From Rhodococcus jostii RHA1 (lineage in GTDB: Bacteria; Actinomycetota; Actinomycetes; Mycobacteriales; Mycobacteriaceae): 64,000 nt of DNA. This document shows positions 17,317 through 25,990 of this stretch, piece after piece. Positions within the stretch are counted from its first letter, which is position 1; every line of letters begins with the position of its first letter. Location of the stretch: NCBI RefSeq assembly GCF_000014565.1, contig NC_008268.1:4278001-4342000 (forward strand), read 5' to 3'. The notes under the pieces are model-generated. The model made no database searches. It was given only the letters and a program-made list of their open reading frames with translations, and was not told where the DNA came from. Both the position numbers and the translations under genes were made by a program.

Positions 17317-18225
17317 ATGCTGATTGTTCTCGACACCTCGGCCGTCACACGAGACGCGCGCTTCGAGACGTTCGTCCGGGACGCCCTCGACCAGGGCAGC
17401 CGGGTACTCGTTCCCCGCCTCGTCCTCGTCGAGGTCGCGCACCGGTACCAGCGGGAGTCCGTCGCGATGATCGACGCCCTGACCGTCCAGGCGCGGATGT
17501 ACGACCGGCTCGGGCTCCGGGAGGACCTGTCCGTCTTCGTCGACGCCGCCCGGGCCAAGGCCGACGGGTACGTCGACTCGCTCGCCAGGCAGTTGGAGGC
17601 GATGGGCTGCGACGTGATCGAGCCGGCACACGCCTCACACCTCGAGATCGCCCGTCGCGAGTTGCAGCGTCGTCGGCCCTATGTGGACAAGAAACGGCAC
17701 GGCTACACCGCCACCGTGAACTGGCTGACGGTCCTGGACATCGCCGATCGCCGCCCGTCCGAGGACGTGGTGTGGATCACTGCGAACTCCCGGGCGTTCG
17801 GCAGCGGCGAACCCTCGACGTGGCACGACGAGATCTGGGCCGAGCTGCAGGACCGTGGCCTCGAGAACCGGGTGCGGTGGGTGGTCGATCTCGACGACCT
17901 CGATCTGGGGGACACGGGCGTGCCTCGCCGCGAGCGGGTCTTCGAACCGGTCCTGCCGCCGCCGCCCGTGGCCGCGGTGCCGGCGCCACTCCCGCCCCGG
18001 CCTCCCCTCCCGCCCCGGGCACCCGTAGCGACTCCCGACACCGTGGAACCCCCGGCCGCGACGCTTCCTCCCGTGCACGTGGCACGACCCCGGGTGGCGC
18101 CGCAGCGGATCCTGCCCTCGGCCAACGCGGACACCGGCGGGCGCCGCGGCATCGGCAGGATGATGGGCGGACGAAAGCGCAAGGTCACCGTGGTGGACGA
18201 GCTCGACGAGCTCGATTTCGGCTGA
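17317..18225 (+). CDS. PIN-domain protein with proline-rich tail
   Basis: About 302 residues. The N-terminal half (1-200) is a PIN-like nuclease fold, starting MLIVLDTSAVTRD with the first acidic residue of the site, then VPRLVLVEVAHRY, a basic region RRRPYVDKKRHGYTATVNWLTVLDIA and DVVWITANSRAF. This looks like the DUF4935 type of PIN domain. A proline/alanine linker (about 215-260, VLPPPPVAAVPAPLPPRPP) and a basic tail ending KVTVVDELDELDFG follow. ATG 17317 is preferred; GTG 17296 is in frame. No antitoxin gene is adjacent, so a classic VapBC module is not supported; an RNase of unknown target is likely. Confidence 0.65.
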   Translation: MLIVLDTSAVTRDARFETFVRDALDQGSRVLVPRLVLVEVAHRYQRESVAMIDALTVQARMYDRLGLREDLSVFVDAARAKADGYVDSLARQLEAMGCDVIEPAHASHLEIARRELQRRRPYVDKKRHGYTATVNWLTVLDIADRRPSEDVVWITANSRAFGSGEPSTWHDEIWAELQDRGLENRVRWVVDLDDLDLGDTGVPRRERVFEPVLPPPPVAAVPAPLPPRPPLPPRAPVATPDTVEPPAATLPPVHVARPRVAPQRILPSANADTGGRRGIGRMMGGRKRKVTVVDELDELDFG

Positions 18226-18258
18226 GCCGACCCCCGATGGCCCGCTTGCCGCGCCTGC

Positions 18259-18287
18259 GATAACGATTCGGGCAGAGGGGATAACGA
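18259..18287. promoter_or_regulatory. Direct repeats upstream of the esterase gene
   Basis: GATAACGA occurs at 18259-18266 and 18280-18287, 21 bp apart (two helical turns), about 110 bp before the esterase start. The spacing fits a dimeric regulator on one DNA face. The regulator is unknown. Confidence 0.3.
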
Positions 18288-18394
18288 CTTGGGGCCGAAG
18301 CCACCATGAGTGACACACGACCGCGGCGGGTACTCCAAGGTTGAAGTTACGTATCCGTCAACGGCGACGGGTACCGGCGACCAGGGGAGAAGGC

Positions 18395-19432
18395 ATGAAA
18401 TCTGTGCCGAACGACCGCAAGCCGTCCGCGCAGCAGCGGAGCGGGACACCGATCGTCCAGTACCGTTCGGGGGCGAGGCTCGCGGGGCCGAGTATCGAAT
18501 CCCAGGTTCTCTACCAGGCGTGCAGGTGGTTTCTCCGGCCTGTGGTGCGGATGGCCCCGATCAACGAATCGGCGATTCGCAGGGCCGCTTTGCTGGATCT
18601 GGCGGCGGGGATCCGTCCCGCGTCCGGTATTCGCCGCCAGAAGGTGCGACTGCCCGGATTCGACGCGGAGATCGTACGCGCGCCGGGGGTGTCTCCCGAT
18701 CTGGGCGACGGTGTGGTCCTCTACCTGCACGGCGGCGGGTTTCTGTGTTGCGGGCTGAACACGCATCGGCCGGTGGTCGCGACGATCGCGAAGCTGACCC
18801 GGCTGCCGGTGATGCACGTCGGCTACCGGCAACTGCCCGACACGAACATCAGCGGTTCGGTCGACGACTGCCTGACGGCGTACAAGTGGTTGCTGGAGAA
18901 CGGAGCCCGCGCGGGCGGGACGGTGTTCGCCGGCGACTCGGCCGGCGGGTTCCTCGTCTTCGCGACTGCGCTGAAGGCCCGCGAGGAGGGCGTCGATCTG
19001 CCCGCCGGCCTGGTCGGACTGTCGCCGCTGCTGGACCTGGACTGCGCCGACAAGCTGGTGCACGCCAATGCCGCCCGCGACGTGTTCGCGCCCGTGGAGG
19101 CGCTCGTCACCATAGGCAAGCTCGGCGGCGAGGTGGACGGCGTGCTCGACCCTGCGCTGTCGCCCGTGAACGGGACTCTCGAGGGTCTGCCGCCTGCGCT
19201 GCTGGTCGCTGCGGAAGGTGAGGTGCTGCGGTCGGATTCGGAGCTGATGGCGTCTCGGCTGAGCGCGGCGGGTGTTCCGACGACGCTGCAGATCTGGGAC
19301 GGCCAGGTGCACGCGTTCCCGGCGTTGTGGCCCGGTCTGCCGGAAAGCCGTGCGGTGCTTCAGCGTATCGCGCGTTTCGTCGCGACACGTGTGCGACCGG
19401 AGGACGGCGTCGCCCGGGACAAGACCGCCTGA
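18395..19432 (+). CDS. Alpha/beta hydrolase, HSL/BD-FAE-type esterase
   Basis: A 345-residue serine esterase of the hormone-sensitive-lipase group. It has the oxyanion motif HGGGF (112-116), the nucleophile elbow GDSAGG (Ser182) and the C-terminal His in GQVHAFP. In the acid position, usually GxxDxL, it has AAEGEVLRSD, so a Glu may replace the Asp or the neighbouring Asp may serve. The ATG at 18395 follows GGGGAGAAGGC, a strong ribosome site. The substrate is probably a short-chain ester or lipid ester. It ends one base before the convergent protease gene. Confidence 0.85.
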   Translation: MKSVPNDRKPSAQQRSGTPIVQYRSGARLAGPSIESQVLYQACRWFLRPVVRMAPINESAIRRAALLDLAAGIRPASGIRRQKVRLPGFDAEIVRAPGVSPDLGDGVVLYLHGGGFLCCGLNTHRPVVATIAKLTRLPVMHVGYRQLPDTNISGSVDDCLTAYKWLLENGARAGGTVFAGDSAGGFLVFATALKAREEGVDLPAGLVGLSPLLDLDCADKLVHANAARDVFAPVEALVTIGKLGGEVDGVLDPALSPVNGTLEGLPPALLVAAEGEVLRSDSELMASRLSAAGVPTTLQIWDGQVHAFPALWPGLPESRAVLQRIARFVATRVRPEDGVARDKTA

Positions 19433-20509
19433 CTACCGCGGCGGGCCTTTCTCGAGCACGATCGTCGTCGATCGCTGTTGTCCGGTCTCGTCGAACCAGC
19501 GCACCGCGACCTCGTCGCCGGGGTGCCGCCCGATCATGCGTTCGCTGAGATCATCCGAGGACCGGACGGGTGTTCCGTCGAAATCGGTGATGACATCTCC
19601 GATCTCGATGCCCGCTTCGTCGGCGGGGGTGCCGATGCTGACCCAGAGCACTTCGGCGCCCCGATCGTCGTCGGTGACACTGATCCCGAGGAGGGGGGTG
19701 TCGCCGATGTGCACGGTGGCGGACGTGGTTCCGGCGCGGACCTGATCGACGATCGTCATCGCGGTGTCGATGGGCACCGCATACGATCTCGGCTGAGCGG
19801 GAGCGGGTTTCGTGGGGTCGGAGTCGGCGTTGCCCGCGGTGTTGACGCCGATGACGGCGGCGGTGGCGTCGACGAGGGGGCCGCCGGAGTCGCCGGGACG
19901 TACGGCCGCGTCGATCTGGATCAGCCCGTTCAACCGGTTCCGGGAACCGTCGGTGGAACTGCGGGCGGTGATCGTCTGCTCGACGTCGGTCACGAACCCG
20001 CGGGCCGCCACCGGAACTCCGCCTCCCTCCGCGTTACCCACGGCGGTAACCGGGTCGCCGATGCCGATGGTGGTGTCCTTCGAGAGGGTCGCCACCGGGA
20101 GGTCGCCCGCGCCCCGGAGCCGGAGTACCGCGACGTCGCGCGAACTGTCGTAGCCGAGGACGTCCGCGACGTACGCCGTACCGTTGCCCAGGCTCACCGC
20201 GCTGATGTCGAGGGCGCCGTCGATTACGTGGTGGTTGGTGAGGACGACGCCGTCGGGGGTGAGCACGATCCCCGTTCCCGCGGTTTCGACGAGGCCCGAA
20301 TCCGCGACGAGGGTGACGATCGCCGGGATCACCCTGGCCTCGACCTCCTCCGGGGCCAGGGCCACGGGCGGCGGCGGAGGAGGCGCGGCGGGCTGGGCGA
20401 CCGTCGCCGCGGGCGGTCCCGGTTCGCGGACCGGTGGTGCGCTCAGCAGCAGGCTGCCGATCACCGCCGTGGCCACGGCGAGGACCGTTGCGGCGCGGGG
20501 CGTCGTCAT
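19433..20509 (-). CDS. HtrA/DegP-like serine protease with PDZ domain
   Basis: A 358-residue exported trypsin-like protease. An N-terminal hydrophobic segment (about 5-25) acts as signal or anchor, followed by a Pro-rich linker (28-50). The catalytic triad is visible: His94 in LTNHHV, Asp125 in SSRDVAVLR and Ser208 in RPGDSGGPL. A PDZ domain follows (about 262-345, GISVTDDDRGAEVLWVSIGTPADEAGIEIGDVI). The role is probably envelope protein quality control. No regulatory sensor gene is adjacent. Confidence 0.9.
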   Translation of the reverse strand: MTTPRAATVLAVATAVIGSLLLSAPPVREPGPPAATVAQPAAPPPPPPVALAPEEVEARVIPAIVTLVADSGLVETAGTGIVLTPDGVVLTNHHVIDGALDISAVSLGNGTAYVADVLGYDSSRDVAVLRLRGAGDLPVATLSKDTTIGIGDPVTAVGNAEGGGVPVAARGFVTDVEQTITARSSTDGSRNRLNGLIQIDAAVRPGDSGGPLVDATAAVIGVNTAGNADSDPTKPAPAQPRSYAVPIDTAMTIVDQVRAGTTSATVHIGDTPLLGISVTDDDRGAEVLWVSIGTPADEAGIEIGDVITDFDGTPVRSSDDLSERMIGRHPGDEVAVRWFDETGQQRSTTIVLEKGPPR

Positions 20510-20537
20510 GCCCGGTTGTCGTCGTCGCGGAGTCGGT

Positions 20538-20945
20538 TCAGGACTGTTTCAGGGATCCCCAGCCGTGCCAGGTGTCGATCTCGATCCAGGCGCTGACCCG
20601 TTTGCGGTCGCGGACGGGGTACGGCTTGCCGGTGTAATGCTTAGCGAGGCGGTCGATGTCGGCGAGTTCTTCGTCGACCACGAACTCGGCCACGCGGCCC
20701 TGGACGCTGACGTGGGTGATCCAGTCGTCGGGGTCCATCGCGGTGAGGCTGACGCGGGGGTCGCCGCGCAGGTAGTCCAGGCGTCGACGCTCGGCGTCCA
20801 TGTTGACCAGCACCCTGCCGTCCTCGAACAGGTACCAGGTGGCCACGGACACGGGCTGGCCGTCGGGTCGGACGCAGGCGATGGTGGCGTAATTGGGCCG
20901 AGCGAACATCTCGGCGGCTTTCGGTGTCAGAGGTGGCTTCGACAT
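20538..20945 (-). CDS. PPOX-class, probably F420-dependent, flavin-fold enzyme
   Basis: A 135-residue split beta-barrel protein of the pyridoxamine-oxidase-like/FDOR-B group. Motifs are ARPNYATIACVRPDGQPVSVATWYLFEDGRVLVNM (about 15-50), RRRLDYLRGDPRVSLTAMDPDDW and a final WHGWGSL. This pattern is usual for small actinobacterial F420-binding reductases (TIGR03618-like); the substrate is unknown. It lies 28 bp upstream of the protease gene on the same strand and may share its transcript. Confidence 0.8.
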   Translation of the reverse strand: MSKPPLTPKAAEMFARPNYATIACVRPDGQPVSVATWYLFEDGRVLVNMDAERRRLDYLRGDPRVSLTAMDPDDWITHVSVQGRVAEFVVDEELADIDRLAKHYTGKPYPVRDRKRVSAWIEIDTWHGWGSLKQS

Positions 20946-21005
20946 GTCCGAAAGATACTCCGAAGGCCTCCGGCCCTGTGCGTGGTTGACGAGTCTCGGC
21001 GCTCG

Positions 21006-22025
21006 TCAACCCCGCACGGGGCAGGCGGCCGTGGACTCGCGGACGACGAGCGTCGGGGTGAACGAGAGCTGCTGGTGCCGGTGGGTGTCGGGGTTGTTGA
21101 CCTGGTCGAGCAGGAGTTCGGCCGCCGCCCGTCCCAGTTCGTTCCGCGGCTGGGCGACGGAGGTCAGCGGCACGGCCGCACCGGCGGCGTAGTCGATGTC
21201 GTCGTACCCGACGATTGCGAGGTCTTCGGGCACGCGCTTGCCGTGCTGGATGAACTCCTGGAGCACTCCGAGCGCGAGCAGGTCGTTGGCGCAGAACGCC
21301 GCCGTGGGCCGCTCGTCACCCGCCATCGCGAGGATCTCGCGGGCCGCCTGGGCGCCGGCCTCGATGCTGAGGGACCGGGTGGCGACGGTGCGCATGCGGG
21401 TGCTCGCCGATTCCGCGACGGCGCTGAGCGCCCCGTCCCGGCGGTCGCGGACCTGCCTGATGGTGTCGGGCCCGCCGACGAACACGAGGTTCCGATGCCC
21501 CTGCTCCATGAGGTGGCGGGCGGCGATCCGGCCGCCGTGGACGTCGTCGACGGCGACGGAGGATCGGCCGGGTGTGCGGGACCCGCGGTCGAGCAGGACC
21601 ACCGGTGTGCCCTGACGGTCGAGGTTGGCGAGCATCGGGGTGCTCTCGCCGGTCGGGCAGAGCAGGATTCCGTGGACGCGCTGTTCCATGAGCTGGCCGA
21701 GCTGCCGGTTCTCGCGTTCTTCCGATTCACCGGTGCTGACCATGACCATCAGCAGCTCGTTCGCCTCGGCGACTTCCTCGGCGCCCGACGCGACGTCGAC
21801 GAAGAAGGGGTTGCGCGCGTCGAGGACGACGACGGCGAGCATCCGCGACTGGCCGGCGCGGAGTTGGCGGGCGGCGTCGTTGCGGACGAAGCCGAGCTGT
21901 GTGATGGCCGCATGCACACGCTGGCGGGTCGCCTCGGAGACCAGTTCGGGGTGATTGAGCACGTTGCTGATCGTTCCCATCGAGACGCCCGCGAGTGCGG
22001 CGACCTCGCGCATGGACGCTGCCAT
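21006..22025 (-). CDS. LacI-family regulator of the rhamnose locus
   Basis: A 339-residue repressor. The N-terminal helix-turn-helix is MREVAALAGVSMGTISNVLNHPELVSEATRQRV (about 5-38), with the hinge RQLRAGQSRMLAVV, followed by a periplasmic-binding-protein-like sugar domain to the C-terminus. It is divergent from the rhamnose importer operon; two copies of TGAANCGNTTCA (22104-22115, 22292-22303) lie in the shared promoter region, one before each gene. The likely inducer is L-rhamnose or an early intermediate. This matches LacI-type RhaR regulators of other actinobacteria. Confidence 0.9.
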   Translation of the reverse strand: MAASMREVAALAGVSMGTISNVLNHPELVSEATRQRVHAAITQLGFVRNDAARQLRAGQSRMLAVVVLDARNPFFVDVASGAEEVAEANELLMVMVSTGESEERENRQLGQLMEQRVHGILLCPTGESTPMLANLDRQGTPVVLLDRGSRTPGRSSVAVDDVHGGRIAARHLMEQGHRNLVFVGGPDTIRQVRDRRDGALSAVAESASTRMRTVATRSLSIEAGAQAAREILAMAGDERPTAAFCANDLLALGVLQEFIQHGKRVPEDLAIVGYDDIDYAAGAAVPLTSVAQPRNELGRAAAELLLDQVNNPDTHRHQQLSFTPTLVVRESTAACPVRG

Positions 22026-22103
22026 TCGGTTCCCCCTTCAGCCGGCTCGTTCGACTGCGCACATTGTCGCGTCGGCCGGTGCCCGAGAACAATCCGGCGC
22101 TCT

Positions 22104-22115
22104 TGAATCGCTTCA
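22104..22115. promoter_or_regulatory. Candidate LacI-type operator, regulator side
   Basis: TGAATCGCTTCA, a near-palindrome with TGAA/TTCA arms and a central CG, is typical of LacI-family sites. It lies 79 bp upstream of the regulator start and suggests autoregulation. Confidence 0.6.
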
Positions 22116-22291
22116 GTCCCAGTATCGCCGTCCGTGGTTGCGGAATCAAGGCCGGCTGCCAGGCGAGACGATGCAGGGCGGTCAGTAATGGACCTGGCGT
22201 GCTTTTATAACGATAAGATCACGGTGGTGACCGGGTTAGCCGAACCTCTTGACTTGTGGCGCCTATCACTTCTAGCTTCATGAACGAGAAA

Positions 22292-22303
22292 TGAACCGTT
22301 TCA
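22292..22303. promoter_or_regulatory. Candidate LacI-type operator, importer side
   Basis: TGAACCGTTTCA shares the form TGAANCGNTTCA with the site at 22104. It lies only 14 bp before the ATPase start, overlapping the leader and ribosome site (GGAGGTGCTGA), a good position for repression. Confidence 0.65.
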
Positions 22304-22317
22304 ATCGGAGGTGCTGA

Positions 22318-23829
22318 ATGAGCGTCCCCCCTGCGGTGCCGTTGCTGGAAGTGCGGGACGTCACCAAGTCCTTCGGCAACGTCGCTGCTGTTCAGGGTGT
22401 GTCGTTTCCGCTCTACGGCGGCGAGGCACACGCCCTCGTCGGAGAGAACGGTGCAGGCAAGTCGACCATCGTGAAGATGCTCGCCGGCGTGCACGGCCCC
22501 GACACCGGATCGCTCCTCGTCGGCGGCGAGGAAGTGTCGCTCGGGTCACCCTCGGATGCCAAGGCCCGGGGCATCGCGGTCATCTACCAGGAGCCGACGC
22601 TGTTCCCCGACCTCACCATCGCGGAGAACATCTTCATCGGCACCCAGCCGCGGGCCCGGCTCGGAATGATCGACCGCAGCGCGATGAACACCGCCGCCCG
22701 CGCGCTGTTCGACCGTCTCGGTGTCCCGATGGACCCGGACCGGCTGGCCAGCGGACTGTCGATCGCCGACCAGCAGCTCGTCGAGATCGCGAAGGCGCTC
22801 TCCACCGACGCCAACGTCATCGTCATGGACGAGCCGACCGCGGCGCTATCCGGCAACGAGGTGGAGCGGCTGTTCAAGGTCGCCCGGTCCCTCTGCGCGT
22901 CCGGCTCGGCGGTCATGTTCATCTCGCACCGCTTCGAGGAGATCTTCGCGTTGTGCCAGCGGGTCACCGTGATGCGCGACGGACGGCACATCTCGACCTC
23001 GGAGCTGGCGGGGCTGACGGTCGACGACCTCGTCCGCAGCATGGTCGGCCGCGACCTCGGCGCGCTGTTCCCGAAGATCGACGTGGAACCGGGCGCCGTC
23101 GTCCTCGAGATCGAGAACCTGTCGCGTGCAGGGGTCTTCTCCGACATCAGTTTCCAGGTCCGGGCCGGCGAGATCGTGGCGCTGTCCGGGCTGGTCGGGG
23201 CCGGCCGGTCCGAGGTCATGCAATCGGCGTTCGGTGTGGACCCCCGCGACAGCGGAGACGTCCGGGTGCGCGGCAAGAGCCTGCGCAAGGGCAGCCCGAA
23301 GGCCGCGATGCGTGCCGGGATGGCGCTCGTCCCGGAGGACCGTCGCCAGCAGGGTCTGATCCTGGACATGTCGATCGAGCGCAACGCCACATTGACGCGG
23401 TCGTCCGCTCTCGCGCGGTTCGGCTTCCTCTTCGGGGGACGGGAGCGTCGGTCGGCATACGAGTGGACGAAGAAACTGCAGACCAAGTACGCGCGCATCA
23501 CCGACCCCGTCGGGGTGCTGTCGGGTGGCAATCAGCAGAAGGTCGTGCTCGCCAAGTGGATGGCCACCGCGCCGAGCGTCCTGATCGTGGACGAACCCAC
23601 CCGCGGAATCGACGTCGGCACCAAAGCCGAAGTGCACCGGATCATCTCGACGCTCGCCAGTGAAGGCGTCGCCGTCGTGATGATCTCCTCCGAACTGCCG
23701 GAGGTGCTCGGAATGGCCGATCGCGTCCTTGTGATGAGGGAAGGACGAATCGTGTCGGAACTGAGCAGGTCCGAGGCCGACGAGGAGAAGATCATGTTCG
23801 CTGCAACGGGTTCGGAGGCTGCCGCATGA
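22318..23829 (+). CDS. Rhamnose ABC importer, double ATPase
   Basis: A 503-residue ATPase of the ribose/rhamnose class with two fused ABC domains. The first has Walker A GENGAGKST (42-50), the signature LSIADQQL and Walker B VIVMDEPTAALS. The second has a degenerate Walker A (GLVGAGRSE), signature LSGGNQQKV and Walker B LIVDEPTRGID, as usual for this class. The ATG at 22318 follows GGAGG. Its stop overlaps the next ATG by 4 bp (ATGA). It energises the two permeases that follow. The rhamnose assignment rests on the catabolic genes in the operon. Confidence 0.92.
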   Translation: MSVPPAVPLLEVRDVTKSFGNVAAVQGVSFPLYGGEAHALVGENGAGKSTIVKMLAGVHGPDTGSLLVGGEEVSLGSPSDAKARGIAVIYQEPTLFPDLTIAENIFIGTQPRARLGMIDRSAMNTAARALFDRLGVPMDPDRLASGLSIADQQLVEIAKALSTDANVIVMDEPTAALSGNEVERLFKVARSLCASGSAVMFISHRFEEIFALCQRVTVMRDGRHISTSELAGLTVDDLVRSMVGRDLGALFPKIDVEPGAVVLEIENLSRAGVFSDISFQVRAGEIVALSGLVGAGRSEVMQSAFGVDPRDSGDVRVRGKSLRKGSPKAAMRAGMALVPEDRRQQGLILDMSIERNATLTRSSALARFGFLFGGRERRSAYEWTKKLQTKYARITDPVGVLSGGNQQKVVLAKWMATAPSVLIVDEPTRGIDVGTKAEVHRIISTLASEGVAVVMISSELPEVLGMADRVLVMREGRIVSELSRSEADEEKIMFAATGSEAAA

Positions 23830-24881
23830 GCGCACCCACCCGCGTCGCACCTGCAGGTGCCGCGAAGCCCTCGGTGAAGTCGGACGAGGGGCCGTCCCCG
23901 ATCGAGAAGGTGCTGCAGGTCCGGTCGCTCGGCATCCTCGCCGCGCTGATCGTGCTGATCGTGGTCACCACGATGCAGAACAGCAATTTCCTGTCCTCCC
24001 AGAGTATTCGCGACATCCTGCTGGCGGCATCGATCGTCGGGGTTCTGGTGGTCGGGCAGACCGTCGTCATGATCACCAAGAACATCGACCTCTCGGTCGG
24101 CTCGGTTCTCGGCCTGTCGGCGTTCGCCGCGGGCAGTGTCATGAAGGGCGCCGACGGCGCACCGATCGTGGTGGGGATTCTCGCGGGCATCGCGGTCGGT
24201 GCGATCTGCGGACTCGCCAACGCGCTGCTCGTGCGGTTCGGCGGAGTTCCCGCCCTGGTCGTCACGCTCGGCACCATGTACATCTTCCGGGGCATCGCCT
24301 ACCTGTGGGCGGGCGGCGAGCAGATCACCGCCGACGAGATGCCGTCGAACTTCCTGACACTCGGTACCGCAACGCTTTTCGGTGTCCCGGTGCTCGTCGT
24401 CGTCGCGGTGGTGGCGGTGGTCCTCGCCGGGGTGTATCTCCGTCGGTACCGCAGCGGCCGCGACCTCTACGCCATCGGGTCGAACGGCCATGCCGCCGAA
24501 CTCGCGGGCATCGCCGTCGGCAAGCGCATCCTGCTCGCCTTCGTGTTCTCCGGGGCCATGGCCGGAATCGCCGGGGTCATGTTCGCGGCGCGTTTCGGCA
24601 CCGTCGACGCCGCCGCCGGATCCGGATACGAACTCAACGTGATCGCGGCCGCCGTCGTGGGCGGTGTGGCCGTGGTCGGTGGCGTCGGCACCGTCTGGGG
24701 CGCCGCGCTCGGCGCGCTGCTCCTGACCACCATCAACAGTTCGCTGCCCGTTCTCCAGATCAACCAGTTCTGGCAGCAGGCCATCGTCGGTGCGCTGATT
24801 CTCATCGCCATCGCGGCCGATCGGCTGCTCGCGGTGCGTGCCGCACAGCAACTTCGGAAGAGGAGCGCCCATGTCGACTGA
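23826..24881 (+). CDS. Rhamnose ABC importer, permease 1
   Basis: A 351-residue BPD_transp_2 permease with about 8-10 helices. Family motifs include TVVMITKNIDLSVGSVLGLSAF (about 79-100), LGTMYIFRG and the coupling-loop region YAIGSNGHAAELAGIAVGK (about 218-236). The start overlaps the ATPase stop by 4 bp, and the end overlaps the second permease by 11 bp, so the three are translationally coupled. Two different permeases imply a heterodimeric channel. Confidence 0.92.
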   Translation: MSAPTRVAPAGAAKPSVKSDEGPSPIEKVLQVRSLGILAALIVLIVVTTMQNSNFLSSQSIRDILLAASIVGVLVVGQTVVMITKNIDLSVGSVLGLSAFAAGSVMKGADGAPIVVGILAGIAVGAICGLANALLVRFGGVPALVVTLGTMYIFRGIAYLWAGGEQITADEMPSNFLTLGTATLFGVPVLVVVAVVAVVLAGVYLRRYRSGRDLYAIGSNGHAAELAGIAVGKRILLAFVFSGAMAGIAGVMFAARFGTVDAAAGSGYELNVIAAAVVGGVAVVGGVGTVWGAALGALLLTTINSSLPVLQINQFWQQAIVGALILIAIAADRLLAVRAAQQLRKRSAHVD

Positions 24882-25920
24882 CACCATCGAGCCGGCGACG
24901 ACCGCACAGCCGGACACCGCAGGTCGGACGTCGACGGTCGGCCGGGCCCGCGAGGTGCTCGCCGGCTGGGACTCGGCGACCATCGCCATCACGGTCGTCG
25001 TGCTGGTGGTCGCATCGGTCACCAACCCCGACTTCGGGAGCAGCCGCAACTTCGCGTTCCTCGTCCTCGATCTCGCGCCGATCTTCCTGATCGCACTGCC
25101 GATGACGTTCATCATCATCACCGGGGAAATCGACCTGTCGGTGGCGAGCGTCCTGGGGCTGAGCGGCGCCGCGATGGGCTGGATGTGGAACAACGGCTTC
25201 GCCATCGAGATGATCATCCCGATGTGCATCCTGCTCGGCTGCGTCCTCGGTGCCCTCAACGGGTTCCTGGTCGCCAAGCTGGGGTTGCCGTCCCTGGCCG
25301 TCACGATCGGCACCCTGGCCCTCTTCCGTGGGCTCGCGTTCGTCCTCCTCGGTGACCAGGCGGTGTCCAACTTCCCCCGCGCGTACACGTCGTGGGTGAC
25401 GGGAACTGTCGGGGGCACGTCCATCCCCAATCTCGCGATTCCGCTGGTCGTGGTGGCCTTGGTGTTCGCGGTGATCCTCCAGGCCACGCCGCTCGGCCGC
25501 GACATCTACGCGACCGGCGCCAGCGACACGGCGGCACGCTTCGCCGGTATCGACGGGGCGCGGCTGAAGTTCTGGCTCTACGTGGTGTGCGGGGCGGTCG
25601 CCGCCCTCGCCGGAGTGCTGTGGAGTCTGCGGTACTCGAGCGCCCGCGCCGACAACGGATCCGGTCTCGAACTGGCCGTGGTCGCCGCGGTGCTCCTCGG
25701 CGGTGTGTCGATCTTCGGCGGCAAGGGCCGGTTGGCCGGCGTGCTCGCCGCGGTGGTGCTGCTCGCCACGCTGCAGAATGCGCTGCGGCTCGAGGACATC
25801 TCGAACGAGGCGCTCACCATCGTCACCGGCGTTCTCCTGATCGTGGCGGTACTGCTTCCGAATCTGCTGAAGACCGTGCGGACGTCCGCGCAGCGTCGAA
25901 AGCTGCAGAACGCCTCCTGA
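24871..25920 (+). CDS. Rhamnose ABC importer, permease 2
   Basis: A 349-residue BPD_transp_2 permease. It has a longer hydrophilic N-terminus (about 1-38) than permease 1, then [39 protein letters not shown] and [23 protein letters not shown]. The ATG at 24871 follows GGAAGAGGAGCGCCC; the frame is open upstream, but that part lies inside permease 1. Confidence 0.92.
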   Translation: MSTDTIEPATTAQPDTAGRTSTVGRAREVLAGWDSATIAITVVVLVVASVTNPDFGSSRNFAFLVLDLAPIFLIALPMTFIIITGEIDLSVASVLGLSGAAMGWMWNNGFAIEMIIPMCILLGCVLGALNGFLVAKLGLPSLAVTIGTLALFRGLAFVLLGDQAVSNFPRAYTSWVTGTVGGTSIPNLAIPLVVVALVFAVILQATPLGRDIYATGASDTAARFAGIDGARLKFWLYVVCGAVAALAGVLWSLRYSSARADNGSGLELAVVAAVLLGGVSIFGGKGRLAGVLAAVVLLATLQNALRLEDISNEALTIVTGVLLIVAVLLPNLLKTVRTSAQRRKLQNAS

Positions 25921-25954
25921 ATTCTCCTGCTCCACAGCTCTTTCTCACTTCAGC

Positions 25955-25972
25955 GTTCGCAGTGACGCGAAC
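25955..25972 (+). terminator. Small hairpin before the binding-protein gene
   Basis: GTTCGC and GCGAAC pair around AGTGAC in the 70-bp gap between permease 2 and the binding protein. It may attenuate or stabilise the transcript so that the binding protein is made in excess. The stem is only 6 bp. Confidence 0.3.
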
Positions 25973-25990
25973 ACGAGGAAAGGATCCACC

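Noticed and set aside
17317..18225. PIN-domain gene as a toxin of a toxin-antitoxin pair
   Set aside because: The protein is long with a proline-rich tail and no small antitoxin gene lies upstream.
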